64,000 bases of DNA from Paenibacillus sp. FSL H3-0469. GTDB taxonomy: Bacteria; Bacillota; Bacilli; Paenibacillales; Paenibacillaceae. This document shows positions 1 to 8,729 of the stretch, in pieces. Positions within the stretch are counted from its first letter, which is position 1. Each line of letters begins with the position of its first letter. A program made the translations under genes and the position numbers. The notes under the pieces were generated by a model, which did not search any database, was not told the DNA's origin, and saw only the letters and a program-made list of their open reading frames with translations. Location: NCBI RefSeq assembly GCF_038051945.1, contig NZ_CP150302.1, forward strand, positions 1,178,001 to 1,242,000. Direction: 5' to 3'.

Positions 1-191
1 GTGAACCGCAGCTCGGCGATATACTGGGCTATCCGCTCAAGCCCCGCGAACACGGCGAACCCGTTGCCGAACGGAAGCTTGCGGAAGTAGGCTTCGAACA
101 CGGCCTTGCGCTTGTGGGTACCGTTCATCCAGTGGGCGTACATCATATTAATCTGATATTTGTCTGTATGTAGAGCAAGTTCTCTCCTCAA
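1..191 (-). CDS. pncB: Nicotinate phosphoribosyltransferase, N-terminal part (runs off the window)
   Basis: The enzyme makes nicotinate mononucleotide from nicotinate and PRPP, the second step of NAD salvage. Only the first 63 codons are present; the gene continues past the left edge. The translation holds the family's N-terminal signature: LHTDKYQINMMYAHW, then RKAVFEAYFRKLPFGNGFAVF. I chose a TTG start at 191 because AGGAG lies eight bases upstream and no ATG is better placed before the LHTDKYQ motif; a later ATG would cut conserved sequence. It is the last visible gene of a three-gene operon, 64 bases after the nicotinamidase that supplies its substrate. The family call is firm; the exact start is likely. 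Confidence 0.9.
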   Translation of the reverse strand, partial: MRRELALHTDKYQINMMYAHWMNGTHKRKAVFEAYFRKLPFGNGFAVFAGLERIAQYIAELRF

Positions 192-255
192 GTCCTCATC
201 TCCTAATGTATGCACTGCTGTATAAGGGCTCTGCAGCTGCTATTGTGTTGGAACT

Positions 256-798
256 CTATTCCGCCGTGACGACCTTCGCGCCGAGACTGCCGCGGAAGTG
301 TTCAAGCGCCCACACGTGGCCGTCCGGGTTGAAGCTGGCTACGGCATCCTCATGCACGATGATCCCGAAGCCGTGGTTGTAAGCATCCACTGCCGTATGC
401 AGCACACAGATATCCGTACATACTCCGATCAGATGCACCTCTGTAATGCCCCGCTCACGCAGCTTCAGCGCAAGATCCGTGCCGCAGAAGGCGCTGTAAC
501 GCGTTTTGTCCATCCAGTAGATGGCTTCCCGGTTATCCTCGTAGACAGCCTTCAGGCTTCCGTACAGCTCACGTCCCTGACTTCCCCGCAGATTATGCGG
601 CGGAAACAGCTTGGTCTCCGGGTGGTACGCGTCATCCGCCTCATGCAGATCTACAGCCATCACCACATAGTCCCCGCTCCGTACGAATTGTTCCGTCAAT
701 TCACTGACTCTGGGCGCAATATCGATGCCGGGCTGGCCGACAGGCAGGTTCCCGTCAACGAAATCATTCGTGAAATCAATTACAATCAGTGCTCTCAT
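256..798 (-). CDS. pncA: Nicotinamidase (isochorismatase fold)
   Basis: Hydrolyses nicotinamide to nicotinate and ammonia in the cytoplasm, feeding the adjacent phosphoribosyltransferase. At 180 residues it has normal family length. The catalytic triad is readable as Asp8 (VIDFTNDF), Lys98 (MDKTRYSAF) and Cys131 (GVCTDICV). Probable metal ligands are Asp50, His52, His59 and His68. It lies between an NrtR-like Nudix gene (48 bases upstream) and pncB, so the three form an NAD-salvage operon. Another isochorismatase-fold hydrolase is possible from the fold alone, but the residues and the neighbours make nicotinamidase the best call. Confidence 0.92.
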   Translation of the reverse strand: MRALIVIDFTNDFVDGNLPVGQPGIDIAPRVSELTEQFVRSGDYVVMAVDLHEADDAYHPETKLFPPHNLRGSQGRELYGSLKAVYEDNREAIYWMDKTRYSAFCGTDLALKLRERGITEVHLIGVCTDICVLHTAVDAYNHGFGIIVHEDAVASFNPDGHVWALEHFRGSLGAKVVTAE

Positions 799-846
799 GG
801 TAGATCAGCCTCCTCCAAGGTTAATGGGCCTGCACTTCCCGGCAGC

Positions 847-1617
847 TTACGTATAAATGGATAATAACGGCTCATGGTCCGTGAACATATAGAGCTGTGC
901 CGGGCGCTGGGAGTATTGATTGGAGCTGAGCGGGTTCCCCGCTTCATCGCTCACTTCTTTTAATATACCCTGACGGCTGCGTGTTGACGTAATTTTGCGG
1001 ATAAAATTCGGTTCTTTGAATTCCGGCACCACCGTCTGGATCACCTGGTACAGCTCGCTCAGCGTGAAATGGCGCGGCAGGAACTGCCGGGCAATCGTCG
1101 TCTGCAGCATCTGCTGCTGAATCCGCAGGTAGGCATCGGTAATAATATCATGGTGGTCAAAAGCCAGCTCCAGCTCCTCCAGCGCTTCCTGCAGGGTGAA
1201 CAGGCCAACCTCGCCTGCATCATCCGAAGCCTGCCGTTGCTCCAGCATCCACTCCTCCACTAGCGCAAAGAAGGCGTGGCTGATAATCCAGCCGCGCGGG
1301 TCACGGCCCGGCTGGCTGTAGACGCCGAGATATTCCAAATGTCCGCCGTCCACGCCCGTTTCTTCCTTCAGCTCGCGCGTGGCAGCATCATAGATCGATT
1401 CATCCTCCTGGCAAAAGCCGCCCGGCAGGGCCCACATGCCCGCACACGGCCATTTTTTGCGCCGGACCAGCATCACCTTCAGTTCGCGCAGCGGCAGTGT
1501 CTTCGTGACGGTCTTCCGCTCGCGCTTGGTTAGTGTAAACATGACAATATCCGCCGGAACGCCATCCGGAGTGCGGTACTTCTTGGCGTTATAGGCTTGT
1601 TCCGCGTTCTCAGTCAC
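847..1617 (-). CDS. Nudix hydrolase with C-terminal winged helix, NrtR-like NAD regulator
   Basis: 256 residues. The N-terminal half is a Nudix domain with a complete box (G-x5-E-x7-REL-x-EE-x-GV, GGFCQEDES followed by RELKEETGV), so hydrolysis of ADP-ribose or a related nucleotide is possible. The C-terminal 85 residues (from about FTLSELYQVIQ to RPAQLYMF) match the winged-helix DNA-binding part of NrtR regulators, which repress NAD-salvage genes and respond to ADP-ribose. It is the first gene of the operon with pncA and pncB, which supports autoregulation. The start is GTG with AAGGATGATC upstream. Many NrtR proteins have lost the catalytic box; this one keeps it, so enzyme, regulator or both remain open. 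Confidence 0.85.
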   Translation of the reverse strand: MTENAEQAYNAKKYRTPDGVPADIVMFTLTKRERKTVTKTLPLRELKVMLVRRKKWPCAGMWALPGGFCQEDESIYDAATRELKEETGVDGGHLEYLGVYSQPGRDPRGWIISHAFFALVEEWMLEQRQASDDAGEVGLFTLQEALEELELAFDHHDIITDAYLRIQQQMLQTTIARQFLPRHFTLSELYQVIQTVVPEFKEPNFIRKITSTRSRQGILKEVSDEAGNPLSSNQYSQRPAQLYMFTDHEPLLSIYT

Positions 1618-1718
1618 TATAGATCATCCTTTGCCGTGCTATTGTTTGTTGTTCGTATCTTTTAATGTACCAAACCTGTCCGCCCAAAATCAACAGGAGC
1701 CGGCCTGCCGGCTTATGT

Positions 1719-1745
1719 AAAAAGGGACGGATTCACATCCGCCCC
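1719..1745 (-). terminator. Rho-independent terminator of miaB-ricA
   Basis: On the minus strand a nine-pair stem (one G-U pair) with a four-base loop is followed directly by five T. It sits 15 bases after the ricA stop and separates this operon from the Nudix gene. Confidence 0.8.
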
Positions 1746-1759
1746 CGGGGTGTTCTGCA

Positions 1760-2212
1760 TTAATCTCCGCAGGTGGAGGGCGGTGCCTCGGTGCCTGCTT
1801 CCACATTGATTTTATCCGAAACGGTATCCCTGATCACTGAAATCACCATCTGCAGCAGATAATTGATATCGCTCTGGCTCTGCTGGAACTCGTTCACAAC
1901 CGGGATACTGTCGATCTCATCCTGCAGCTCTTCGATCTCACGTTCAATCTTCTCGACCATGGCCTGATTCTTGAAGCTCTCGAATGCCACGATCTCCTTC
2001 TGCTTCTTCTTAATCGTAGCAATGAGTCCCTGCACACGCTCGTGATTCAGAATCTTCTGCTCGGCCTGCTGAAAATGACGGACCTCCTCACTGGTGGAGA
2101 TGAGTGCAGCCAAGTCCTTCGCCTTGCCCATGATATCCTCCCGGACAATTAAATCGCGGGTATTGTGGGTCTGCATGCCATATTCATTCAGTCGTGCTTC
2201 TTCCTGGCTCAT
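1760..2212 (-). CDS. ricA: YlbF/YmcA family protein, RicA-like
   Basis: 150 residues, mostly helical with a heptad-like stretch around residues 50-110 (AEQKILNHERVQ to EREIEELQDEID). In Bacillus subtilis RicA (YmcA) joins RicF and RicT in an iron-sulfur complex that steers RNase Y and affects competence, biofilm and sporulation. The family call rests on this helical pattern and on position: ymcA directly follows miaB (ymcB) in Bacillus, and here the gene begins 24 bases after the miaB stop. A single C-terminal cysteine (PSTCGD) could contribute to cluster binding. It could be named a plain YlbF paralogue; the miaB neighbour favours RicA. Confidence 0.82.
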   Translation of the reverse strand: MSQEEARLNEYGMQTHNTRDLIVREDIMGKAKDLAALISTSEEVRHFQQAEQKILNHERVQGLIATIKKKQKEIVAFESFKNQAMVEKIEREIEELQDEIDSIPVVNEFQQSQSDINYLLQMVISVIRDTVSDKINVEAGTEAPPSTCGD

Positions 2213-2236
2213 TCTTCTCGCCCCATTTCTCTATAA

Positions 2237-3787
2237 TTAGAGGACCGCTGCGGCTTCCGCCTGATAGTCCCCCTGGATGTACCAAGTCTTCGCGCCGGTA
2301 ATGCTCACCTGCACCAGCGTGCCGATCAGGGAGGACGGGCCTTCAAAATGCACCAGCTTGCTGTCACGGGTACGTCCGGCCAGCATCCGGGCATTATTCT
2401 TACTCTCGCCTTCCACCAGAACCTCCACCCGCTGGCCCAGCATCCGCTCATTCCCCAGCCGGCTCTGCTCCTTGATCAGATCATTCAGACGCTGGAGACG
2501 CGCGCTCTTGACCTCTGACGGAACATTATCGTCCATCCCGGCTGCCGGAGTCCCTTCACGCGGAGAATAAATGAAGGTATACGCCATATCATACCCTACT
2601 TCGCGCACCAGGGACAGTGTCTCCTCGAACTGCTCCTCCGTCTCACCCGGGAAGCCGACAATAATATCGGTAGTCAGCACCGCATCCGGCACGTTTTCCT
2701 TAATTTTACGGACCAGCTCCAGATAGGCTTCACGGGTATATTTGCGGCTCATGCGCTTCAGCACAGCTGTGCTTCCCGACTGCACCGGCAGATGGATATG
2801 CTCCACCAGATTGCCGCCTTTGCCCAGCACATGAATCAATTTATCGTCAAAATCACGCGGATGCGAGGTCATGAACCGGATACGCGGAATATCGATTCCC
2901 CGCATGTCGTCCATCAGGTCGCCGAAGGTATAATCAATGTCGGTAAAATCCTTGCCGTAGGCATTCACATTCTGCCCCAGCAGCGTTACTTCCTTGAACC
3001 CCTGGCGGGCCAGCTCCCGCACCTCGGCAATGACATCCTCGGGACGTCTGCTCCGCTCCTTCCCCCGGGTGAACGGCACAATGCAGTAGGTACAGAACTT
3101 GTCGCAGCCGTACATAATGTTCACCCAGGCACGCAGACCCTCCCGCTTCTTCGGCAGATTCTCAATGATATCGCCTTCCTTGGACCAGACCTCAATGACC
3201 AGCTCGCGGCTGAATACCGCTTCCTTGATCAGCTGCGGCAGACGGTGGATGTTATGGGTGCCAAAAATCAGATCCACGAAGCCGTACCGGCTCATGATCC
3301 GGTTGACCACGCCCTCTTCCTGGGACATACAGCCGCAGATTCCCAGGAGCAGGCCGGGCTTCTCCAGCTTCAGTGTTTTGAGATGGCCCAGCTCTCCGAA
3401 TACCTTATCCTCCGCATTCTCGCGGATCGCACATGTATTAAGTAGAATAATATCAGCTTCACTGCGGTCTTCAGCCGCCCGGTAACCGAGCTGCTCCAGC
3501 ATTCCCTTCATCGTCTCCGTGTCATGCTCATTCATCTGGCAGCCGTAGGTGGTAATATGATAGCTTTTGCCTGCACCGAAATCTGCCATCTCCGGCGGAA
3601 TGTCGAAATGATAGAGCACCTCGATCTCTTCCTTGCCCCGCCGCTTGCCTTCCTTGTAATCGGGCTGGCTGTTGATCTGCACGTTTCTGCCTTTGATCCG
3701 GTAAGTGGTCTTGCCTTCAGTCTCGCTGATCAGTTTGGCATCCGTGAAATCGAAATACTGCCCGTAATCCTTGCTCCCCTTCACCAT
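2237..3787 (-). CDS. miaB: tRNA-2-methylthio-N6-dimethylallyladenosine synthase
   Basis: Radical-SAM methylthiotransferase that converts i6A37 to ms2i6A37 in tRNAs reading UNN codons. In 516 residues the order is: an N-terminal extension of about 70 residues, the UPF0004 domain with auxiliary-cluster cysteines Cys83 (YGCQMN), Cys119 ([13 protein letters not shown]) and Cys153 (GCMSQEE), the radical-SAM motif Cys228-x3-Cys232-x2-Cys235 ([10 protein letters not shown]), and a C-terminal TRAM domain (about 440-505). The extension is typical of Firmicute MiaB. It is first in an operon with ricA. All catalytic cysteines are present. Confidence 0.97.
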   Translation of the reverse strand: MVKGSKDYGQYFDFTDAKLISETEGKTTYRIKGRNVQINSQPDYKEGKRRGKEEIEVLYHFDIPPEMADFGAGKSYHITTYGCQMNEHDTETMKGMLEQLGYRAAEDRSEADIILLNTCAIRENAEDKVFGELGHLKTLKLEKPGLLLGICGCMSQEEGVVNRIMSRYGFVDLIFGTHNIHRLPQLIKEAVFSRELVIEVWSKEGDIIENLPKKREGLRAWVNIMYGCDKFCTYCIVPFTRGKERSRRPEDVIAEVRELARQGFKEVTLLGQNVNAYGKDFTDIDYTFGDLMDDMRGIDIPRIRFMTSHPRDFDDKLIHVLGKGGNLVEHIHLPVQSGSTAVLKRMSRKYTREAYLELVRKIKENVPDAVLTTDIIVGFPGETEEQFEETLSLVREVGYDMAYTFIYSPREGTPAAGMDDNVPSEVKSARLQRLNDLIKEQSRLGNERMLGQRVEVLVEGESKNNARMLAGRTRDSKLVHFEGPSSLIGTLVQVSITGAKTWYIQGDYQAEAAAVL

Positions 3788-3913
3788 GCTAAAGTCACAT
3801 CCTCTGCTGATGTCCCCGTATTTTCAGAGCTTTTCTAGTGTAAAATTATATCATAAGAATCCCAATAGATACCATTCTATATCCGGGGTCAAGTTGGATT
3901 TAAAAGCTTTACT

Positions 3914-3929
3914 ATAACGTATACGTTAT
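3914..3929. promoter_or_regulatory. Perfect 16-bp palindrome upstream of the merR gene
   Basis: ATAACGTATACGTTAT is its own reverse complement. A second, partly overlapping pair (ACTATAA at 3911-3917 and TTATAGT at 3933-3939) surrounds it. Both lie 24-52 bases before the merR ATG, where an autoregulatory MerR site would be. The binding protein is inferred from position only. Confidence 0.55.
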
Positions 3930-3962
3930 CGTTTATAGTGTTACTAAGGAGGGAACGTAACT

Positions 3963-4745
3963 ATGATCCGCATTGGGGAGTTAGCGAAAACCGCAAATAT
4001 CAGCAAAAGAACCCTGTATCACTATGAACAAATTGCGCTGTTACAGCCCGCACTTATTTCAGAGAACGGATATCGCTATTATGATGCCAAAGCCATCCTC
4101 CGGCTTCAAAAAATTCTTTTATTGAAATCGGTCGGCTATACCTTAGAACAGATTAAAGGGCTGTTAGAGAATAAGCATTCTGCGCAAGAAGATGATAATT
4201 GGATTGCTTCATTAAACGAGCAGATAGAGCTGATAGAACAGAAGAAGGAAGAGTTAAGCCGCAAGCAGTATTATCTCCGGTCAACCATTCATGCCATCCG
4301 GCTCAAGGGAACGGAGAATTTGCAGGATCTGACGCACATCATTAGTGCCATGAATAACCGCCCTTTGAGCGGAGAAATCATACCTGCCGAATTCACGGAG
4401 GATTCACCCTTTACGGCTAAGGAAACCGGGATTCTTCAGCATCTCCCTGTGCTTGGCAGCAACAACCGGCAGATGGAGGAGCTTTTGGATATTTTGGAGC
4501 AGGCAGTACGGTTAAAGTCCTCATCTCCCTATTCTCAAGAAGCACAACATCTGGCGGGCCGGTTGTACGAGAAGGCACTGGAGCTGTTCGAGGGTGATGC
4601 CAAGCTGCTGGATAAGTATTGGGAGCAGATCAGACCCGCTGACGGGGCAGAGCCTGTCGTAATGGGCATGGATCGCGCATTCATGTCCTTTGTAGATGAG
4701 ATGATCCGCTATTATCTGCACACCAGGAAAGGAGAACAGACATGA
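3963..4745 (+). CDS. MerR family transcriptional regulator
   Basis: 260 residues. The N-terminal 70 residues are a MerR winged helix (IRIGELAKTANISKRTLYHYE, then NGYRYYDAKAILRLQKI). A coiled-coil dimerisation helix follows (about 80-115). The rest is a helical effector domain with no cysteine pattern for metal binding, so a small molecule or an unknown signal is more likely than a metal; a TipAS-like ligand domain is possible. An AAGGAGGG ribosome site precedes the ATG. The stop overlaps the start of the next gene (ATGA), so a lipoprotein is its cotranscribed partner. A 16-bp palindrome lies just upstream. Confidence 0.9.
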   Translation: MIRIGELAKTANISKRTLYHYEQIALLQPALISENGYRYYDAKAILRLQKILLLKSVGYTLEQIKGLLENKHSAQEDDNWIASLNEQIELIEQKKEELSRKQYYLRSTIHAIRLKGTENLQDLTHIISAMNNRPLSGEIIPAEFTEDSPFTAKETGILQHLPVLGSNNRQMEELLDILEQAVRLKSSSPYSQEAQHLAGRLYEKALELFEGDAKLLDKYWEQIRPADGAEPVVMGMDRAFMSFVDEMIRYYLHTRKGEQT

Positions 4746-5218
4746 GTAACGCTAAACAAATAAAGATGATGTTCAGGAAAATAGGAAGGACAACCCTGCT
4801 GGCCAGTGCACTGCTTCTATTATCGGCCTGCGGAATAACACAAGAATCCAAGGATGGAATGACCGCTGAGCCCTCCCCAGTACAGGCTGAACCGGATGCC
4901 GATGCCATACGGGTAGAGGTGCTAATTGAAAGTGACAGCGATTCGGCAGTTAATCTGGAGGTGGACATCGATGCCCGGAAGCATCCGGAAAGTGTCTATC
5001 TGGATACTATCGAAGTTCCTTACAGAGAGGAATTTACCATCCCCAAGGACGCCTTCATCCCGCTGACCTCCACTAAGGTGCAGGCAGACAAGGATGAGGC
5101 GGCCAGCTGGATCAGCTGTACCATTCTGTATGACGGAGAGGTAGTCGCAACTCACAAATCCAGAGGTGATAAAGCGAAGGCTGTTTGCGAGAAGAATTTC
5201 CGCTTGGGGCCGGGATAA
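4742..5218 (+). CDS. Small lipoprotein of unknown function
   Basis: 158 residues with a basic N-terminus, a hydrophobic stretch and the lipobox LLSAC with the lipidated cysteine at residue 30. The mature part is acidic and probably all-beta (IRVEVLIESDSDSAVNLEVDID, EEFTIPKDAFIPLTSTKV), resembling small extracytoplasmic proteins of the MmpS type, but I do not recognise the family. It overlaps the MerR stop by four bases, so it may be the output of that regulator at the cell surface. Confidence 0.8.
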   Translation: MSNAKQIKMMFRKIGRTTLLASALLLLSACGITQESKDGMTAEPSPVQAEPDADAIRVEVLIESDSDSAVNLEVDIDARKHPESVYLDTIEVPYREEFTIPKDAFIPLTSTKVQADKDEAASWISCTILYDGEVVATHKSRGDKAKAVCEKNFRLGPG

Positions 5219-5243
5219 CGGATAAGAATTAGGCTTCACGGAC

Positions 5244-5319
5244 AAAAAAGAACACCCCATGCGGGCAGCCATGAGCTGATAGACTTGAAGTCTAACCTAA
5301 TGGCTTGGCACAGGGTGTT
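5244..5319 (-). terminator. Large hairpin terminator of the old-yellow-enzyme gene
   Basis: Read on the minus strand, AACACCC and GGGTGTT close a roughly 70-base structure, followed by C and six T. Inner pairs are GCCAT with ATGGC and a short AGACTT/AAGTCT palindrome. It lies 20 bases after the stop at 5339. The nested stems make it larger than a usual terminator. Confidence 0.65.
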
Positions 5320-5338
5320 ACAGATCAAGCTCTATTGA

Positions 5339-6433
5339 TTAATACAAAGTCTGGGTCGCCTCGGAGGTGAACGGAATAATCTCGTCCGGCTTGCCCGCCT
5401 GCACCTTAGCAGGCCATGCAGGATCGCTGATCAGCGCCCGGCCTACTGCTACCAGATCGAATTCAGCCCGTTCCAGGCGTTCCAGCAGACGGTCGATATT
5501 GTCGTCCTGGTCCTTCTCCGTGACCGCACTGGTGAACGCACTATCCAGTCCCACGGAACCTACTGTAATGGCAGGCTTGCCCGTGATCTTCTTCGTCCAG
5601 CCTGCCAGGTTAAGCTCCGAGCCTGCGAATTCCGGCTCCCAGAACCGCCGGGTCGAGCAGTGGAAGATATCCACACCCGCATTGCTGAGCGGAGCCAGGA
5701 AGCGGGCCAGGTCCTCAGGAGTCTCAGCCAGCTTGGCGTCATAGGCTCCGGCTTTCCACTGCGAGAAACGTAGGATGATCGGGAAATCCGGTCCTACCGC
5801 GCGGCGGCAGGCATCAATCACTTCCACCGCAAAGGTGGTGCGCGCTTCCAGATCGCCGCCGTATTCATCGGTCCGGCGGTTGGTCTTCTCCCAGAAGAAC
5901 TGGTCGATCAGATAGCCGTGGGCACCGTGCAGCTCAATGCCGTCGAAGCCGATGGCTTTGGCCGCCTTCGCCGCCTTGGCAAAGGCACTGACGATGGCCT
6001 GAATCTCGCTCTTCGTCATCGACTCCGTGACCTGCTCTCCGGCCAGATTCAGCCCGGACGGGCCAATGGGCAGCGCCGAAGCGTTAGGCCCTTCACCGAT
6101 GCTGCGGGCCATGCCGACATGCCAGAGCTGTGGCATGATCTTGCCCCCTGCGGCATGCACCTCGCGCACGACCTGCGCCCAGCCCTCCAGGGCGGCTTCG
6201 CCATGGAAGTTCGGGATATCCTGATGGCTGACCGCTGCCGGATGATCAATGGCTGTGCCTTCCGTTATGATCAGGCCTACCCCGCCTTCCGCGCGGCGGC
6301 GGTAATATGCTGCCACCTCAGGACCGGGTACGCCTCCAGGGGAATGCACCCGGGTCATCGGTGCCATCACCACACGGTTGCGGAGGGACAGGCCTCCATA
6401 TTCAAAAGGTTCAAACAATGCAGCAACATTCAT
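5339..6433 (-). CDS. NADH:flavin oxidoreductase, old yellow enzyme family
   Basis: FMN-dependent alkene reductase of 364 residues, a single TIM barrel with no C-terminal NADH/iron-sulfur extension, so it belongs to the classical OYE class. Visible motifs are the FMN-binding start (LFEPFEYGGLSLRNRVVMAP), the substrate-binding pair in ELHGAHGYLIDQFF (His-x-x-His) and the phosphate-binding C-terminus (DLVAVGRALISDP). GGAGG precedes the ATG by ten bases. It stands alone with its own terminator. Physiological substrates of such enzymes are usually uncertain. Confidence 0.93.
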   Translation of the reverse strand: MNVAALFEPFEYGGLSLRNRVVMAPMTRVHSPGGVPGPEVAAYYRRRAEGGVGLIITEGTAIDHPAAVSHQDIPNFHGEAALEGWAQVVREVHAAGGKIMPQLWHVGMARSIGEGPNASALPIGPSGLNLAGEQVTESMTKSEIQAIVSAFAKAAKAAKAIGFDGIELHGAHGYLIDQFFWEKTNRRTDEYGGDLEARTTFAVEVIDACRRAVGPDFPIILRFSQWKAGAYDAKLAETPEDLARFLAPLSNAGVDIFHCSTRRFWEPEFAGSELNLAGWTKKITGKPAITVGSVGLDSAFTSAVTEKDQDDNIDRLLERLERAEFDLVAVGRALISDPAWPAKVQAGKPDEIIPFTSEATQTLY

Positions 6434-6541
6434 AATCCACTAGCCTCCAATTCATACAATGATTACTTTAAGTAAGCATAGTATGACGGTTTCCGGCGGC
6501 AAATGCAAATTACTGCCAGTCTAAGAGCGGCTGATAATGTC

Positions 6542-7387
6542 TTATAAGTCCAGCACGCCGGCTTTCGGAGTCACCCGGAAGGCTGCAGCCAGATCCGCCA
6601 GCTGCTGATCGGTAATCTTCTGCTTGATTTCTCGTCCGCCGATCAGATTATAGACGATGGCGGCCTTCTCAATGGTCTCTACTAATCCGAACGTCGCATC
6701 CATAGTCTGGCCGGTTACGAAGATGCCATGCTGCGGCCAGATGACCACGCGGTAATCCTTCATTTTATCCGCGGTGGCCCGCCCGATCTCACTACTGCCC
6801 GGAACCATCCAGGGAATGACGCTGACGCCATCCGGGAAGACCACCAGACATTCCGTGCACATCTCCCACAGAGTCTTGGTGAATTTCAGCTCATCCAAAT
6901 CATGGGTGAACGTCATGGCAATCACGTTCGTTGCATGAGTATGCAGCACAATCCGGTGCGCGGGATCTACCTTCAGCCGCTCAATGTGGCTCATGAAGTG
7001 GGAAGCAAGCTCACTGGTCGGAATAGCGCCGCTGCGCAGTCCCCACAATACCTCCACGCTCTCGCCGCTGCTGCTGACACGCAGTACACCAAGGTTGGCT
7101 TCCGGGTCCTTAATCACATTACGGAAATACTTGCCCGATCCGGTAACGATGAAGTATTTGCCCGCCAGCTCGGTTACAGGGAAGGTAAGGCTGATCGTAC
7201 GCAGCGGCTCGCGGATATTGATATATTTGGCTACCTCTTCTTCATCCAGGAGGTAACTGACATTGCCCCCGTTCAGCTCATCCCAGCCCAGCGACCACAT
7301 GTGATGGGTAATTTCGGACATTTCCTCGATAAAAGGCGCAGTGACGCCGGATATATACCCCTTGGATTCAATTACGGATGTACTCAT
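6542..7387 (-). CDS. rhaD: Rhamnulose-1-phosphate aldolase
   Basis: Class II zinc aldolase that splits L-rhamnulose 1-phosphate into dihydroxyacetone phosphate and L-lactaldehyde. The 281 residues match the RhaD length. Zinc-site histidines are in [12 protein letters not shown] and [18 protein letters not shown] lies just before the ATG. It is the last gene of the fucO-rhaB-rhaA-rhaD operon, so the lactaldehyde it makes is reduced by the first gene's product. Confidence 0.95.
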   Translation of the reverse strand: MSTSVIESKGYISGVTAPFIEEMSEITHHMWSLGWDELNGGNVSYLLDEEEVAKYINIREPLRTISLTFPVTELAGKYFIVTGSGKYFRNVIKDPEANLGVLRVSSSGESVEVLWGLRSGAIPTSELASHFMSHIERLKVDPAHRIVLHTHATNVIAMTFTHDLDELKFTKTLWEMCTECLVVFPDGVSVIPWMVPGSSEIGRATADKMKDYRVVIWPQHGIFVTGQTMDATFGLVETIEKAAIVYNLIGGREIKQKITDQQLADLAAAFRVTPKAGVLDL

Positions 7388-7457
7388 ATGCTCTCTCCTT
7401 CTATATGCCCCTTCAGCGTGCGGGTACTTGTTATTTTGTGTTTTCAGCAGCTTGATC

Positions 7458-8714
7458 TTATCTTAGAGCCAATACTTCCTGCTCATAGCTCTTCACTTCA
7501 GCCAGCCACCCCTCGCGGACCGGGGTCCCCTGCGAAGCGCAGTAGTAATCCCAGACGGCACCGAACGGATAGGACTTGAATTCTTCCACCAAGGCCAGCC
7601 GCGAGGTGTAATCTCCAGCCCGTTCAATGGCCCGAAGCTCCTCTACCGGCTCCAGCATGGCGCGCAGCAGGGCCTTGATCGTATTGCGCGTGCCGATTAC
7701 CCAAGCCGCCAGATGATTGATACTGCCGTCGAAGAAGTCGAGGCCGATATGCGTGCGCGGCAGCAGATCCCCGCGAACCAGCTCGCGGGCAATCTCCAGC
7801 AGCTCATCGTCCATCGTGACTACATGATCACTGTCCCAGCGGACCGGTCTGCTGACATGCAGCAGCAGCTGCTCGCTGAACATCAGGATGGAGCTGAGCT
7901 TGTTCGAGATCACTTCCGTCGGATGGAAATGTCCGGCATCCAGGCAGATAGCCTTGCCGCGTGTCAGGCCGTAGCCCATGTAGAACTCATGCGATCCGAC
8001 CACGTAGCTCTCCGAGCCGATACCGAACAGCTTGCTCTCCACGGCATCGATCGTGTACTGCGGATCCATCTCCTCGCTGAAGATTTCATCCAGCGATTCC
8101 TTCAGGCGCATGCGCGGTGCCAGTCGGTCCACCGGAGTATCCTTGTAGCCATCCGGCACCCAGAAATTCGTGACACACGGCTGGCCCAGCTCGCGGCCGA
8201 AGTGCTCGGCAATGCTGCGGGAGGCCTTGCAATGCTTAATCCAGAAGCTGCGGATCTCTTCGTCCGCATGGCTGAGGGTGAAGCCGTCCGCCGCCTTGGG
8301 ATGCGAGAAGCAGGTCGGATTGAAATCAAGACCTAATCCCTGCTCCTTGGCCCATTCTACCCAGTTCGTGAAATGGCGCGGCGCCAGCTCATCCAGATCC
8401 ACCTGTTCCTTCGTATCGGCATAGATCGCATGCAGATTGACCTTATGCTTGCCGGGAATCAGCGAGAGGGCCTTCTCCAGATCCTGACGCAGCTCATCCG
8501 GTGTACCGGCCCGGCCGGGGTAGCTGCCAGTCACGGCAATGCCGCCGCTCAGCTCTTTATCCTTGAACAGGAAGCCCCGTACATCGTCGCCCTGCCAGCA
8601 GTGCAGAGATACTTTGATCTGCGCCAGCTTCTCCAGTACCTCATCCGTATGAATCCCATGGGCTGCATATAATTTCTTGGCTTCGTTGTAGATGTTAATG
8701 ATGCTCTGATCCAT
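7458..8714 (-). CDS. rhaA: L-rhamnose isomerase
   Basis: Interconverts L-rhamnose and L-rhamnulose using a divalent metal (Mn or Co in known enzymes). At 418 residues it has the normal length. The family's metal and substrate segments are present: [38 protein letters not shown] and [13 protein letters not shown]. The first motif carries the Trp-Gln-Gly-Asp-Asp signature. AGGAGG stands seven bases before the ATG. Its place between rhaB and rhaD fits a dedicated rhamnose operon. No rhamnose mutarotase (rhaM) gene is present in the window. Confidence 0.97.
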   Translation of the reverse strand: MDQSIINIYNEAKKLYAAHGIHTDEVLEKLAQIKVSLHCWQGDDVRGFLFKDKELSGGIAVTGSYPGRAGTPDELRQDLEKALSLIPGKHKVNLHAIYADTKEQVDLDELAPRHFTNWVEWAKEQGLGLDFNPTCFSHPKAADGFTLSHADEEIRSFWIKHCKASRSIAEHFGRELGQPCVTNFWVPDGYKDTPVDRLAPRMRLKESLDEIFSEEMDPQYTIDAVESKLFGIGSESYVVGSHEFYMGYGLTRGKAICLDAGHFHPTEVISNKLSSILMFSEQLLLHVSRPVRWDSDHVVTMDDELLEIARELVRGDLLPRTHIGLDFFDGSINHLAAWVIGTRNTIKALLRAMLEPVEELRAIERAGDYTSRLALVEEFKSYPFGAVWDYYCASQGTPVREGWLAEVKSYEQEVLALR

Positions 8715-8729
8715 GCTGTTGCCTCCTAA

